Of a DNA stretch of 64,000 nucleotides, positions 8,563 through 17,575 are shown piece after piece. Location of the stretch: positions 1 to 64,000 of the forward strand of contig CAYPCQ010000021.1 of assembly GCA_964409245.1 (NCBI GenBank), in the 5' to 3' direction. The stretch's first letter is position 1; every line of letters begins with the position of its first letter. The position numbers and the translations under genes are program-made. This DNA comes from CAIMWS01 sp964409245 (GTDB taxonomy: Bacteria; Verrucomicrobiota; Verrucomicrobiia; Limisphaerales; UBA1319). The notes beneath the pieces were generated by a model. That model saw only the letters and a list, made by a program, of their open reading frames with translations. It was not told where the DNA came from and did not search any database.

Positions 8563-9603
8563 TCATTCCGTTTTCGTTTTCAAAATCGCACCTTCCTGGG
8601 ATAAAAGATTCTCCAACTGCTGGACCCTCCGGATCAATTCCGGCAACTGCTGGAAAGCAATCATCTGGCGCTTCATTTGGCGGTCCGGCCGGGCTGGCGC
8701 TCCCAGCCATTTTTCACCGTCTCCGATATCATTCATCACCCCGGACTGGGCCCCCACCGTCACCCGGTCCCCAATTTTAAGATGCCCGGCAATCCCCACC
8801 TGCCCGGCCAGCGTCACATAGTTGCCCAGCTTGGTGCTGCCAGCCACCCCCACCTGGGCCACCAGCACACAATGCTCGCCAATCACCACGTTATGCGCTA
8901 TTTGCACCAGGTTGTCGATTTTTGTTCCCCGGCCGATCAAAGTCGGCCCCAAGGTGCCCCGATCAATCGTCACATTGGCCCCAATCTCCACTTCATCCTG
9001 GATCACCACGTTACCCACCTGCGGCACCTTGCGATGTTCGCTGTTATCCAGGACATAGCCAAACCCGTCCGCGCCCACCACCGTCCCGGCATGAATGCGA
9101 ACCCGGTTGCCAATGCAGGACCGGCTATATACCGTAACGTGCGGAAAGAGCCACGTATCATCACCGAGGGAGCAATTTTCACCGAGGAAATTCATCCCCT
9201 GCAGGACCACCCGGGCGCCAATCCGGGTCTGCTCGCCAACCACGCAATAAGGACCGATGTGGGCTGAGGGATCAACCTGTGCGGTGGGCGCCACGATCGC
9301 TGTCGGATGCTGTCCCGGCGAAAAAACCGGCTCCGGATAAAAAATCGACAAGGTCTTGGCAAAAGCCACCCGGGCGTTTTCCACCCGGATCAGAACCTTG
9401 CTGCTCTGGGTTAAACCGCCGGAAACCAAAATCGCCGCCGCCGCGCTTTGCTCGGCTCGCGCCAGGTATGATTCGTTTTCGGCAAAGGTTAAATCGCCAG
9501 CCTTGGCGGAATGCGCCGGGGCGAATCCAGTCAATTGGACCGCTCCGTCCCCCACCACTTCCCCCTTTAATTCCCGTGCTATTTCCGCGGCCGTAAATGC
9601 CAT
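8563..9603 (-). CDS. lpxD: UDP-3-O-acylglucosamine N-acyltransferase LpxD
   Basis: Adds the second 3-hydroxyacyl chain from acyl-ACP to UDP-3-O-acylglucosamine, the third step of lipid A synthesis in the cytoplasm. The 346-residue protein has the N-terminal uridine-binding domain (1-95), then left-handed beta-helix hexapeptide repeats (about 100-310), then a C-terminal helix. The catalytic His is His237 in NLVQIAHNVVIG, and VVGADGFGY matches the family. Its presence shows an LPS-bearing outer membrane. It lies between panD and rplM; the ACP it uses is encoded 4.5 kb away. Confidence 0.95.
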   Translation of the reverse strand: MAFTAAEIARELKGEVVGDGAVQLTGFAPAHSAKAGDLTFAENESYLARAEQSAAAAILVSGGLTQSSKVLIRVENARVAFAKTLSIFYPEPVFSPGQHPTAIVAPTAQVDPSAHIGPYCVVGEQTRIGARVVLQGMNFLGENCSLGDDTWLFPHVTVYSRSCIGNRVRIHAGTVVGADGFGYVLDNSEHRKVPQVGNVVIQDEVEIGANVTIDRGTLGPTLIGRGTKIDNLVQIAHNVVIGEHCVLVAQVGVAGSTKLGNYVTLAGQVGIAGHLKIGDRVTVGAQSGVMNDIGDGEKWLGAPARPDRQMKRQMIAFQQLPELIRRVQQLENLLSQEGAILKTKTE

Positions 9604-9660
9604 AGCTTGACTCTTTGTCGGCTGATCTTCCCAGAGACGTTAGGTTTTCCGTTCCCTGAA

Positions 9661-10023
9661 TTAAATGCCCCGGCGATTGATAATCTGGTTTTTCGGTCCC
9701 AGAACGATGACCCGCGGCCCCCACTGCCCGGCTTCTTTTTGATCCACTTCGGTAAAACTCATGATCGTCAACCGATCACCTGGTTTTCCCAAATGGGCCG
9801 CCGCCCCATTCAAGACGATTCCCTTCGCGCCTCGGGGACCGGGAATGGCGTAGGTTTCAAAACGCTGTGCGTTGGCCATATTGCTGCACAAAATGCGCTC
9901 GAATGCATACAGGCCAGCCTCGTCCATCAGATCCTGATCGATGGACAAGCTCCCTTCATACTCCACGTTTGCCGCCGTCACTTCCGCCCGGTGGATTTTC
10001 GATTTCAACAAATGAACCAACAT
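9661..10023 (-). CDS. panD: Aspartate 1-decarboxylase (pyruvoyl-dependent)
   Basis: Decarboxylates L-aspartate to beta-alanine for pantothenate and hence for CoA and the ACP prosthetic group. The 120-residue proenzyme has the self-cleavage site Gly24-Ser25 within EYEGSLSID, where Ser25 becomes the pyruvoyl group, and the conserved Tyr58. ERILCSNMANAQRFETY and GIVLNGAAAHLGKPGD are typical. It appears to be the first gene of the minus-strand run. The 268 bases between it and the divergent plus-strand oxidoreductase gene hold the promoters of both; an AT-rich tract occupies 10261-10290. Confidence 0.95.
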   Translation of the reverse strand: MLVHLLKSKIHRAEVTAANVEYEGSLSIDQDLMDEAGLYAFERILCSNMANAQRFETYAIPGPRGAKGIVLNGAAAHLGKPGDRLTIMSFTEVDQKEAGQWGPRVIVLGPKNQIINRRGI

Positions 10024-10291
10024 ACGGATTTTTACAGGCTTTGATTAGCCAGCCTTCAAAAAAGTATATGGTCTGCCCGGGGCAATTCAACATCTTCTTT
10101 TGTGGCGGCCGCATTTTGCGCTCCCATCCTTGGGCGGCGTGGCGGACTAAATCCCCAGCCAGCCAAATAAATTTCTTGAATTCAGCAAAGGGTTTTTTAA
10201 ACTCTTCACGACAATCCGGACTCGCTGAAAGGCCCCCACGGGAGTCCCCAGCGAAGTTAAAACCAGAAAAAAATTATTATTATACGAGATT

Positions 10292-11479
10292 ATGGCCAAA
10301 AAACCCCTGAATGTAGGTCTCATTGGCGGTGGCAAGGGAGCTTTCATTGTCCAACCGCACCAAAAAGCGATTCATTTTGACGGCACCCGCCGCGTTGTTG
10401 CTGGCGCGCTCTTCCCCGATGCCAAGATCGCCATGGAAGAAGCCGAAAAATGGCCCTACCCGATCAAAGGTTACGGTTCCTATGATGAAATGATCGCCGC
10501 CCAGGCCAAACTGCCGGAAGACGAGCGCTTGGATTATGCCCTGATCGTTACCCCCAACCATGTGCATTTCGATCCCGCCATGAAGTGCATCAAGGCTGGC
10601 CTCCCGGTGTTTTGCGAAAAACCGCTGACCGTTAATCTGAAGGAAGCCAATGCCTTGGTGAAAGCGGTGAAGGACAAAAACATCCCGTTCGGCGTGGCCC
10701 ATACCTATCTCGGGCATTGGACCACCCGCCTTTCCCGGTTCATCATTCAGAGCGGTTTGCTGGGCGATATCCGCTGGGTGGATGCCTATTATATCCAAGG
10801 CTGGCTGGCGACGAAGTTTGAGGCCACGGGCAACCAGCAGGCTACCTGGCGCGTGGACCCCAAGAAAGCCGGCGGCAGTTGCTGCGGCGGCGATATCGGC
10901 ACCCACGCCCTGATGCAGTTGCGGTATGTGACCGGCTTGAACGTGACCAAAGTTTCCGCCCACATGGAAACCTTCGTCCCCGGCCGCGCGCTGGACGATC
11001 ACTTCACCGTTTACTGCGAGCTGAGCAACGGCGGCAAAGCCATGGTCCGCGCCTCCCAGATCAGCATCGGGCACAAGAACGATCTGGGCCTGGAAGTGGC
11101 CTGCACCAAGGGCACCTTGCGCTGGCGCCAGGAAGAGCCCGAATCCCTCGTCATCAACTTGCCCGGCCAGCCGGATCGCGTTTACTGGCGCGGTGAGGTC
11201 AAGGCGAATGACGGCTTCTTCAAGGATCTCCCGGCCGATCTCATGGCCGAGCCGACCATTCCTTCCGGCCACGGGGAAGCCTTCCATGACGCCTTCGCCC
11301 GCCTGCATCGTTGTTTTGAGGACGATGTGCGCAAATGGAAAGCCGGCCAGGCATTCGCCTGCGATGGCTCGCGCTACGCCAACGTCTGCGACGGCCAGAT
11401 GGGTATCGCCTTCATCGAAACCTGCATCAAGAGCAGCCAGAAGAAAGGCTCCTGGACCGCCCTGCCGAAACTCGGCTAG
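10292..11479 (+). CDS. Gfo/Idh/MocA family NAD(P)-dependent oxidoreductase
   Basis: A 395-residue cytoplasmic protein with an N-terminal Rossmann fold (LNVGLIGGGKGAFI) followed by the EKPLTVNLKEA motif, whose lysine is part of the catalytic site in this family. VDPKKAGGSCCGGDIGTHALMQL corresponds to the substrate-binding DxxxH region. These enzymes interconvert alcohols and ketones on sugars or cyclitols; the substrate cannot be read from sequence. There is no signal or Tat leader, unlike the paralogue near 51 kb. An intrinsic terminator follows, so this looks like a single-gene unit. Confidence 0.88.
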   Translation: MAKKPLNVGLIGGGKGAFIVQPHQKAIHFDGTRRVVAGALFPDAKIAMEEAEKWPYPIKGYGSYDEMIAAQAKLPEDERLDYALIVTPNHVHFDPAMKCIKAGLPVFCEKPLTVNLKEANALVKAVKDKNIPFGVAHTYLGHWTTRLSRFIIQSGLLGDIRWVDAYYIQGWLATKFEATGNQQATWRVDPKKAGGSCCGGDIGTHALMQLRYVTGLNVTKVSAHMETFVPGRALDDHFTVYCELSNGGKAMVRASQISIGHKNDLGLEVACTKGTLRWRQEEPESLVINLPGQPDRVYWRGEVKANDGFFKDLPADLMAEPTIPSGHGEAFHDAFARLHRCFEDDVRKWKAGQAFACDGSRYANVCDGQMGIAFIETCIKSSQKKGSWTALPKLG

Positions 11480-11502
11480 CCGCAACCAGGAATCACTTTT
11501 CA

Positions 11503-11540
11503 GGGGCCGACCATGCCTGGCCGGCCCTTTTTTATTTTTT
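11503..11540 (+). terminator. Intrinsic terminator after the oxidoreductase gene
   Basis: GGGCCG (11504-11509) pairs with CGGCCC (11522-11527) and is followed by six T residues, an A and seven more T residues. It lies 24 bases after the stop codon. Confidence 0.85.
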
Positions 11541-11599
11541 TCCGGGGTTAAAATAGGGATTGTCTTTATCCGTGCGTCGCTTATTCATGTTCGCATCCG

Positions 11600-12319
11600 A
11601 TGAGTATTGTAAAAAATGCCGCCGTGGTCACCGGCGCCGGCAGTGGAGTGGGACGAGCAGTGGCTTTGTTATTGGCTCGCCAAGGATGGCATGTCGCCAT
11701 CGTGGGCCGGCGGCCCGCCGCCCTTCAGGAGACCGTGCTCCTGGCGGGTGAGGCTGGATCTTTGATCCTGCCCTGCCCTTGCGACATCGCCAGCCCGGAA
11801 GCAGTCGATAAAATGGCCCTGCGCGTGCTGGCCCTGTTTGAGAAGGTCGATGCCCTGGTGAATGCGGCTGGCACCAACACTCCCAAGCGTTCCCTGGCCG
11901 AGCTGACCTATGGGAATTACCAGCACATCCTCGAAACCAACCTGACCGGCGCCTATTTATGCACCCAGGCTTTTTTGCCGGTGATGCGCAAGCACCGCTG
12001 CGGCACCGTGGTGAACGTGGTTTCGGACGCTGCCAAACAAGCCAGCCCCAAGGCTGGCCCCGCCTACGTGGCATCGAAATTCGGCCTGGCCGGCCTCACC
12101 CAATCCATCAACGCGGAAGAAAAGGCCAACGGCATCCGCGCCTGTGCGCTGCTGCCCGGCGATATCGACACCCCCCTGCTCAACCTGCGCCCCAATCCGC
12201 CCAGCCCGGAGCAACGCCAGCTTATGATGCAGCCGGAAGATGTCGCCCAATGCGCCTGGCTCGCCATCAGCCTGCCCCAAAGGGTGATTGTCGAAGAAAT
12301 CCTGTTCCGGCCCCGGTAA
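11600..12319 (+). CDS. Short-chain dehydrogenase/reductase
   Basis: A 239-residue SDR of the classical type. The TGAGSGVGR nucleotide-binding motif starts at residue 11; NAAG, the catalytic serine in NVVSDAA and YVASK (Tyr and Lys of the active site) are all present. LPGDIDTPLL follows in the cofactor-closing region. The closest recognisable relatives act on 3-oxoacyl or sugar-type carbonyls, but the substrate is not determined. It stands alone between the preceding terminator and the converging FAH-family gene. Confidence 0.88.
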   Translation: MSIVKNAAVVTGAGSGVGRAVALLLARQGWHVAIVGRRPAALQETVLLAGEAGSLILPCPCDIASPEAVDKMALRVLALFEKVDALVNAAGTNTPKRSLAELTYGNYQHILETNLTGAYLCTQAFLPVMRKHRCGTVVNVVSDAAKQASPKAGPAYVASKFGLAGLTQSINAEEKANGIRACALLPGDIDTPLLNLRPNPPSPEQRQLMMQPEDVAQCAWLAISLPQRVIVEEILFRPR

Positions 12320-12360
12320 AAAGGACCAAGCCGTGGCAGATCCAAGGTTCCGCCACGGCT
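12318..12360 (-). terminator. Intrinsic terminator of the FAH-family gene
   Basis: A perfect nine-base inverted repeat, AGCCGTGGC (12329-12337) with GCCACGGCT (12352-12360) and a 14-base loop, lies between convergent genes. On the minus strand it is followed by TTGGTCC and then five T residues. It may also help stop the opposing SDR transcript. Confidence 0.65.
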
Positions 12361-12381
12361 GGGGAAAAAGCGATAGAGCGG

Positions 12382-13137
12382 TTACTTGACGGTGTTCAGC
12401 AAGGGGGCCAGGCCTTGAATCCGCACTTCCAGGCGGTCGCCCGACTCAATTTGCCCGATGCCGCTCGGGGTGCCGGTCAGGATCACGTCGCCGGGCTGCA
12501 AGGTCATATTGGTGGAGATGAAGCTCACCAACTCGAAACAGTTGAAAATCATCTGGCTGGAGTTGCTGTTTTGGCGCAATTGGCCATTCTGGAACAGCTG
12601 AACGGTCAAATCATGCGGGTCAATTTTAGTTTCCACATACGGCCCCAGCGGAGTGAACGTATCGAATGACTTGGCTCGCGCCCACTGGCTCTCGGAACCT
12701 TGGATCGTCCGATCACTGATATCCTGCGCGCTCGTGTAACCGAAGATGTAACGCGCCGCCGCCGCCGCCGTGACATTGCGCACCCGCCGGCCGATGACAA
12801 TCACCAGCTCCGCCTCAAAATCGGTGCGGTGCGTGGGGAATGGGATTTCTATTTTCCCGCCATCCGGAATCAGTGAACTGGGAGCCTTCAGCCAGAAAAG
12901 CGGCTCTTTGGGCACCGTCTTGCCGGTTTCGCGCGCATGATCGGCATAATTCAACCCCACGGCGATGACCTTCGATGGGGTGACAGGCACCAAGGTCTTG
13001 ACCCCTTTGGGCGACGTTGCTTTTTTCTCAAACGATGGCGATCCGAACACATCACCCTGCAAGCGGTGCAGTTCGCCATCGACCACTTTCGCGTAGAAAA
13101 TGTCGTCACCTTTTTGAAATCGACCTATTGCTGCCAT
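12382..13137 (-). CDS. Fumarylacetoacetate hydrolase family protein
   Basis: A 251-residue protein with the FAH C-terminal fold. VIAVGLNYADHARETGK holds the first conserved block. The metal-ligand acidic residues are in HRTDFEAELVIVIGR and YTSAQDISDRTIQ. The closing GDVILTGTPSGIGQIESGD is diagnostic. Members hydrolyse or decarboxylate acylpyruvates and 2-oxo acids from aromatic or sugar-acid breakdown, or act as oxaloacetate tautomerases. Nothing nearby fixes the substrate. cutA lies 148 bases upstream on the same strand. Confidence 0.92.
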   Translation of the reverse strand: MAAIGRFQKGDDIFYAKVVDGELHRLQGDVFGSPSFEKKATSPKGVKTLVPVTPSKVIAVGLNYADHARETGKTVPKEPLFWLKAPSSLIPDGGKIEIPFPTHRTDFEAELVIVIGRRVRNVTAAAAARYIFGYTSAQDISDRTIQGSESQWARAKSFDTFTPLGPYVETKIDPHDLTVQLFQNGQLRQNSNSSQMIFNCFELVSFISTNMTLQPGDVILTGTPSGIGQIESGDRLEVRIQGLAPLLNTVK

Positions 13138-13285
13138 ATTTGACTTCCATCTTTAGCAAACTAACCGCCTCTTCCGCAAGCTGAAACTGGTGAAGCCAGG
13201 TGTTCACCGGCGATTCCAAGCTCATTTTATCCCCGCCGAAAGGGGCGTTTCTGGCAGGCTTGGACGCTGTTCCCAGCCCAAAGAT

Positions 13286-13618
13286 TCAGGTTTTGCTTGC
13301 CGATGCCGCGATCCACTCCAGGTAAGCTGGACTCCCTTCCTGAATCTCCAGGGACACAAACTCCGGTGTCTGATAAGGGTGGTTGGCCAGAATCAGTTCC
13401 TGCAAGGCGGAAAGCTGCTGGCGCACGGTCTTGAACAGGATCAATATCTCCCGGCTGCGGTCCAATTTGTTTTGCCACCAATAATGGGATTCCAAACCGG
13501 GAACCAGGTTGGCGCAGGCCACCAGTTTCGCTTCCAAGGCCAGCTTGGCCAGTTGGCGCGCCGTCTTCAGATCCGGGGCAGTCACCAGCACCACGCGATA
13601 GGGATTGCGTTTGTTCAT
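13286..13618 (-). CDS. cutA: Divalent-cation tolerance protein CutA
   Basis: A 110-residue trimeric CutA1 protein. The ferredoxin-like fold is evident from VVLVTAPDLKTARQLAK, ACANLVPGLESHYWWQNKL (the conserved ACxNxxPxxxSxYxW pattern), EILILFKT and HPYQTPEFVSLEI. The role in copper tolerance is historical and the biochemical role is still unclear. It begins 20 bases after the mnmA stop, so the two are probably co-transcribed. Confidence 0.95.
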   Translation of the reverse strand: MNKRNPYRVVLVTAPDLKTARQLAKLALEAKLVACANLVPGLESHYWWQNKLDRSREILILFKTVRQQLSALQELILANHPYQTPEFVSLEIQEGSPAYLEWIAASASKT

Positions 13619-13638
13619 AGCTTAAGCACCAGAGCCGG

Positions 13639-14832
13639 TTACAATGGGATGGCGGGCCACTCGGGACTGGCCGGTTTCTGGATCCATCCGCCCCCCAAGA
13701 CTTGATCATCCTGGTAAAACACACAAGCCTGGCCTGGAGTTACTGCCCGTTGTGGTTCCAGCGGTAAAACTTGTGCCTGCCCGTTGCCCTGGACCTTGAT
13801 CCTTGCCCGGCAGCCTTGGTGCTTGTAGCGGATCCTCACCAGCGCCTCAAATTCTTCCGGCGGTTCCGCCAACGCAATCCAATTGCAGCGCTCCACCAGG
13901 AACGAATGCGTGGCCAGTTCCTTCTCTTCCCCTAGAACCACCCGGTTCCGTTCCCCATCCAGGGCGAGGACGTAAAGCGGCCGCGGCGACGATATCCCGA
14001 GCCGCTTGCGCTGGCCGATGGTGAAAAATTCTATGCCTTGGTGGTAGCCCAATACTTTTCCGTGCGTATCCACCAACTCCCCTTTGTGTGGCGTGATGCC
14101 TGCCACATCAATCAGGAATTTCCCGTAGTTGTTGTCGGGGACAAAGCAGATTTCCATGCTCTCTTTTTTTTCGGCAGTTTTCAGCCCCAGTTGCCGGGCG
14201 CGCTCGCGGGTTTCCTCCTTGGTCAGGTGCCCCAGCGGAAAAAGGGTGTGCGCCAACTGCTCCTGGTTCAGCGAAAAAAGGAAGTAACTCTGGTCTTTGA
14301 CAGGATCCTGGCCACGCTTTAGAAGCCGCCGGGCAGATTCCGGATGCATTTCCACGCGGGCATAATGGCCGGTGGCTATATACCGGGCCCCCAGCAATTT
14401 GGCTCTTTTCAATAAAACGCCAAACTTGATTTTTTCATTGCAAAGGATGCAGGGGTTTGGGGTGCGCCCAGCCTGGTACTCCGTCGCGAAATAATGGATC
14501 ACCTCGTGTTGGAAAGTTTCCACCTCGTCGGCCACATAAAAAGGCAAACCGAGCTTGTCACAGACGGCCCGGGCATCGGTCACCGCCTGGGGGCCGCAGC
14601 ATTTGTCCTCGGCCCGGGCGGAGCAGTTCTGCGGCCAGAGCTTCAAAGTGATGCCGATCACCTCGAAACCCTGCTCCTGGAGCAAAGCCGCCGCGAGCGA
14701 AGAATCCACTCCGCCGCTCATTCCCACCACGACTCGCTTTTTCAAATTCTCGCGCACAGCTTCAAAGTAAGGTCGATAGGCCGGAGTGTAAAGTTCTCCA
14801 CCGTTTTTCAAACCGGTGTATAATGCGGCCAT
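13639..14832 (-). CDS. mnmA: tRNA-specific 2-thiouridylase MnmA
   Basis: Installs sulfur at position 2 of the wobble uridine in Lys, Glu and Gln tRNAs, using ATP and a persulfide relay. The 397-residue protein has the PP-loop SGGVDSS at residues 39-45, the nucleophile Cys128 in TPNPCILCN and the persulfide Cys229 in MEICFVP. The C-terminal beta-barrel is recognisable (FFTIGQRKRLG, PGQACVFY). ATG at 14832 was preferred to a TTG nine bases upstream. About 30 residues precede the core, somewhat more than usual, so the true start is not certain. cutA follows after 20 bases. Confidence 0.95.
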   Translation of the reverse strand: MAALYTGLKNGGELYTPAYRPYFEAVRENLKKRVVVGMSGGVDSSLAAALLQEQGFEVIGITLKLWPQNCSARAEDKCCGPQAVTDARAVCDKLGLPFYVADEVETFQHEVIHYFATEYQAGRTPNPCILCNEKIKFGVLLKRAKLLGARYIATGHYARVEMHPESARRLLKRGQDPVKDQSYFLFSLNQEQLAHTLFPLGHLTKEETRERARQLGLKTAEKKESMEICFVPDNNYGKFLIDVAGITPHKGELVDTHGKVLGYHQGIEFFTIGQRKRLGISSPRPLYVLALDGERNRVVLGEEKELATHSFLVERCNWIALAEPPEEFEALVRIRYKHQGCRARIKVQGNGQAQVLPLEPQRAVTPGQACVFYQDDQVLGGGWIQKPASPEWPAIPL

Positions 14833-14961
14833 GTGGATCAAGCATCACCAGTTGCAGCGCCCGCCTCCGGCAAACCATAGCCCCCGGCTCCGGGGCGGTT
14901 CATGCGGTTATCACCACGCGGTCCAAGCGGCTTGGAATCCGTTTTCTGCTCTGGTTTTCCC

Positions 14962-17475
14962 ATGAGCGACTACCGTCATTTTTTCCGCGGGCATTGGGCA
15001 GGCATGCAGGATGCCGGTTTGTATGCGCCTGCTGGCAACCCGACCTTTGAGAATCCCGAGTTCCACCAGGCCGCGCTCCGCGTTTTGGTCTTGCGCCTGT
15101 CGCCCTGGCAGGTCATGGAACCTTCCCTGCCCCACCTTTTTCTGTGCGATGCCGTGCGCCGGGCCGTGGAAAAGGCTTACCTTGATTTAGCCTTCCTGCC
15201 GGCCATCCACGACCGCGAACTCCTCAAAAAAAAGGGGATTCCCTTCGTGGTGGGCACTCAATCCAGCCATAGCCTGGAGGATTTCGACCTGGTTCTGGTG
15301 TCCAATTCGTACGTTTTGGAGCTGATCAACCTCCCCTTTTTATTGAAGCATTCCGGCCTGCCCGGGCTGGCTTCCCAGCGCCCGGATTCCCTTCCTCCCA
15401 TAATTTTGGGCGGCTCCAATGCCTCCGCTGCGCATGCCTTGATCCTGCCCGGCGGGGACTGCGTCGCCGATGCATTATTTGTGGGTGAAGGCGAGGAGCA
15501 GGTGGAGCCTTTTATCGCCGCCTTCTGCGCCGCCGGTGGCGGACCGAAAAAACCGCGGTTGCGACAGGCTGCCCATGGCCGCGGCGGCTGGTGGCTGGCG
15601 GGTGAAAAACAGCCACCCATCCCCAAGGCCCGCTGGGAGCTTCCCGAGGCTGGACGGCTGCCAGCCCGCTTCCCGGTCTTGAACGGGACCGAGGCCGGCA
15701 CCGTGCGGCTGCCCATCAATTTGGGCTGCCCCGCCAACTGCTCCTTTTGCTTCGAGGGCTTTGACCGCAAGCCCTACCGGGAATTGTCCGCCCCCGGGCT
15801 GCTCGACGCGGCGCGCCGGATCAAGCAGCGGAACGGCGCCGACGCCCTCGAGATTTACAGTTTCAATTTCAACACGCACAGCGAGATTGGCCTATTGTTG
15901 CTCGAGTTCAGCCGGCTTTTCAACCAGGTGGGCTTCAAAAGCCAGCGGGTCGATATCCTCCGCTCCGCCCCCTGGCTGCTGGCCGCGGAAATCATTGCTG
16001 GGAAAAGCACCTTTACCCTGGGGATCGAGGGCATCAGCCAGCGCCAGCGCAACCTCCTCAACAAAACCCTCCCCGCCGCCGATGTGGACACTGTGCTGCA
16101 GCAACTGCTCGGGCAGCGGATCCGCGAACTCAAGCTCTTTTTCATTCTGACCGGCCACGAGGAAGGCCCCGACCTGGCTGAGTTTGGCGCCTTCGTCCGG
16201 CGCCTGAAGGCCTGGCACCAGCAGCGCAATCCGGGATTGCGGATCCTGTTCAGCTTCGGATTGCTGGTGCGCATGCCCGGCACTCCGTTCCAATTCGACC
16301 GTTTGTGCCTGGATCCCCAAGCCTGGGCGCCGCTCCTGGCCGCCGTCCAATCCGCCTGCGGCAACAGCGGCTTTGAATTCCGGCTCGCCGCCCACTGGCC
16401 GGATTATGCGGTCAGCCAGGTTTTGGCCATGGGCGGCCCCTGGGCCTCCCAGCTTCTGCTCCGGCTGGCGGAAGCGGATTTCTGCCTGGATGAGCCGCTC
16501 CCCGATGCCGCCTGGCAATTGACGCGCGAATGGCTGGAATCCCAGGGCCTGTGGAACCAGGCGTTCCTGGGTGAAAAGCCGGCCGATTACCCGTTTGCCA
16601 GCGCCTGGGTCCAAGGCTCCGTGACCAATGCGTTCTTATTCGAGCAATACCAGCGGAACAAATCCGGCGTGGATGTGGGCTACTGCCTGGGGCAGGAAAC
16701 CCGGCCCGGCCACTGCCAGGCTTGCGGCGCTTGTGAACCGCGCGAGCGCAAAGCCATTGTCAGCCACCGCCTGGTGAAACCTCCACATCCCGATTGGCTC
16801 CGCGAATTCCGCGAGCTCATGGGCCAAAAGGCCCGGCTCAAACCGGCCCTGGCCCGGGTCCAAATCCCCGATGCCTTGGCGGGCGCCGCCCCGGAATGGC
16901 TGTCCGCCCGCCTGCTGGGCCAAATCCTCCGCCAGTTCCCCGGCCAGGCCGCCAATCTCCTTTCGGTCCGCGAGGAGTTGTTCACCCGGCGGGAGCTGCA
17001 AGGCCAGTTTCCCATTTTTTCCGGCCTCACGGTCTTTGGATTCAAAGCGTGGGACGCGGCTGAAATCCAAAAATACTTGCGCCCAGGCACGGACCTGGGC
17101 GATTTCGTTTTCCTGGGCTGGGAGCAAGGCTCCGTGCCCGGCGCTTTCAACCGGACCCAGGTGGAAATCCATTTGGAAGCCAGGGATTTTCCCCGGGCCA
17201 GCCAGCGGTTCCAAACCTGGCTGCGCGAATCTCACATGGCCTTCACCTTGGTGCGTGAAGGGGCTGGATACCGCCTCACCATCCCTTCCGCCAGCCTGAA
17301 GAAAAAGATCTTGTTCACCGGCCAATACCAGGAAAACGATCATGATTTCCACGCCGTCCTGGAAGTGGGGTCCAAGTGCCATTGGGGCCGCTTTTTTGCT
17401 CTATTTGGCCGCCCTGGCTGTCATCGCCTGGCCCGCCTGCGGATCCTTGAGCTGCATCTTGGCGATGGCCCATGA
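14962..17475 (+). CDS. Large radical SAM protein with an extra cysteine cluster and DUF2344-like tail
   Basis: An 837-residue protein. A B12-binding-like Rossmann region (about 100-190, including PPIILGGSNASAA and DALFVGEGEEQ) precedes the radical SAM core. The 4Fe-4S ligands are Cys256, Cys260 and Cys263 in LGCPANCSFC. A second cluster, CQACGAC, lies near residue 590 and could bind another Fe-S centre or zinc. The last 180 residues resemble the DUF2344 domain found fused to or beside such radical SAM proteins. This architecture is associated with uncharacterised tRNA or ribosome-related modification. ATG 14962 removes a poorly conserved 20-residue extension. It diverges from mnmA. Function is inferred only at fold level. 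Confidence 0.8.
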   Translation: MSDYRHFFRGHWAGMQDAGLYAPAGNPTFENPEFHQAALRVLVLRLSPWQVMEPSLPHLFLCDAVRRAVEKAYLDLAFLPAIHDRELLKKKGIPFVVGTQSSHSLEDFDLVLVSNSYVLELINLPFLLKHSGLPGLASQRPDSLPPIILGGSNASAAHALILPGGDCVADALFVGEGEEQVEPFIAAFCAAGGGPKKPRLRQAAHGRGGWWLAGEKQPPIPKARWELPEAGRLPARFPVLNGTEAGTVRLPINLGCPANCSFCFEGFDRKPYRELSAPGLLDAARRIKQRNGADALEIYSFNFNTHSEIGLLLLEFSRLFNQVGFKSQRVDILRSAPWLLAAEIIAGKSTFTLGIEGISQRQRNLLNKTLPAADVDTVLQQLLGQRIRELKLFFILTGHEEGPDLAEFGAFVRRLKAWHQQRNPGLRILFSFGLLVRMPGTPFQFDRLCLDPQAWAPLLAAVQSACGNSGFEFRLAAHWPDYAVSQVLAMGGPWASQLLLRLAEADFCLDEPLPDAAWQLTREWLESQGLWNQAFLGEKPADYPFASAWVQGSVTNAFLFEQYQRNKSGVDVGYCLGQETRPGHCQACGACEPRERKAIVSHRLVKPPHPDWLREFRELMGQKARLKPALARVQIPDALAGAAPEWLSARLLGQILRQFPGQAANLLSVREELFTRRELQGQFPIFSGLTVFGFKAWDAAEIQKYLRPGTDLGDFVFLGWEQGSVPGAFNRTQVEIHLEARDFPRASQRFQTWLRESHMAFTLVREGAGYRLTIPSASLKKKILFTGQYQENDHDFHAVLEVGSKCHWGRFFALFGRPGCHRLARLRILELHLGDGP

Positions 17476-17575
17476 AAGGAATTGCCCCAATTATCCGGCT
17501 ATCCTATCTTGCCCCAGGCCCATGCCTTGGCAGGATGTGCCAGCCGGAGCCTAACTGATAAAAAAACGATTAAAC

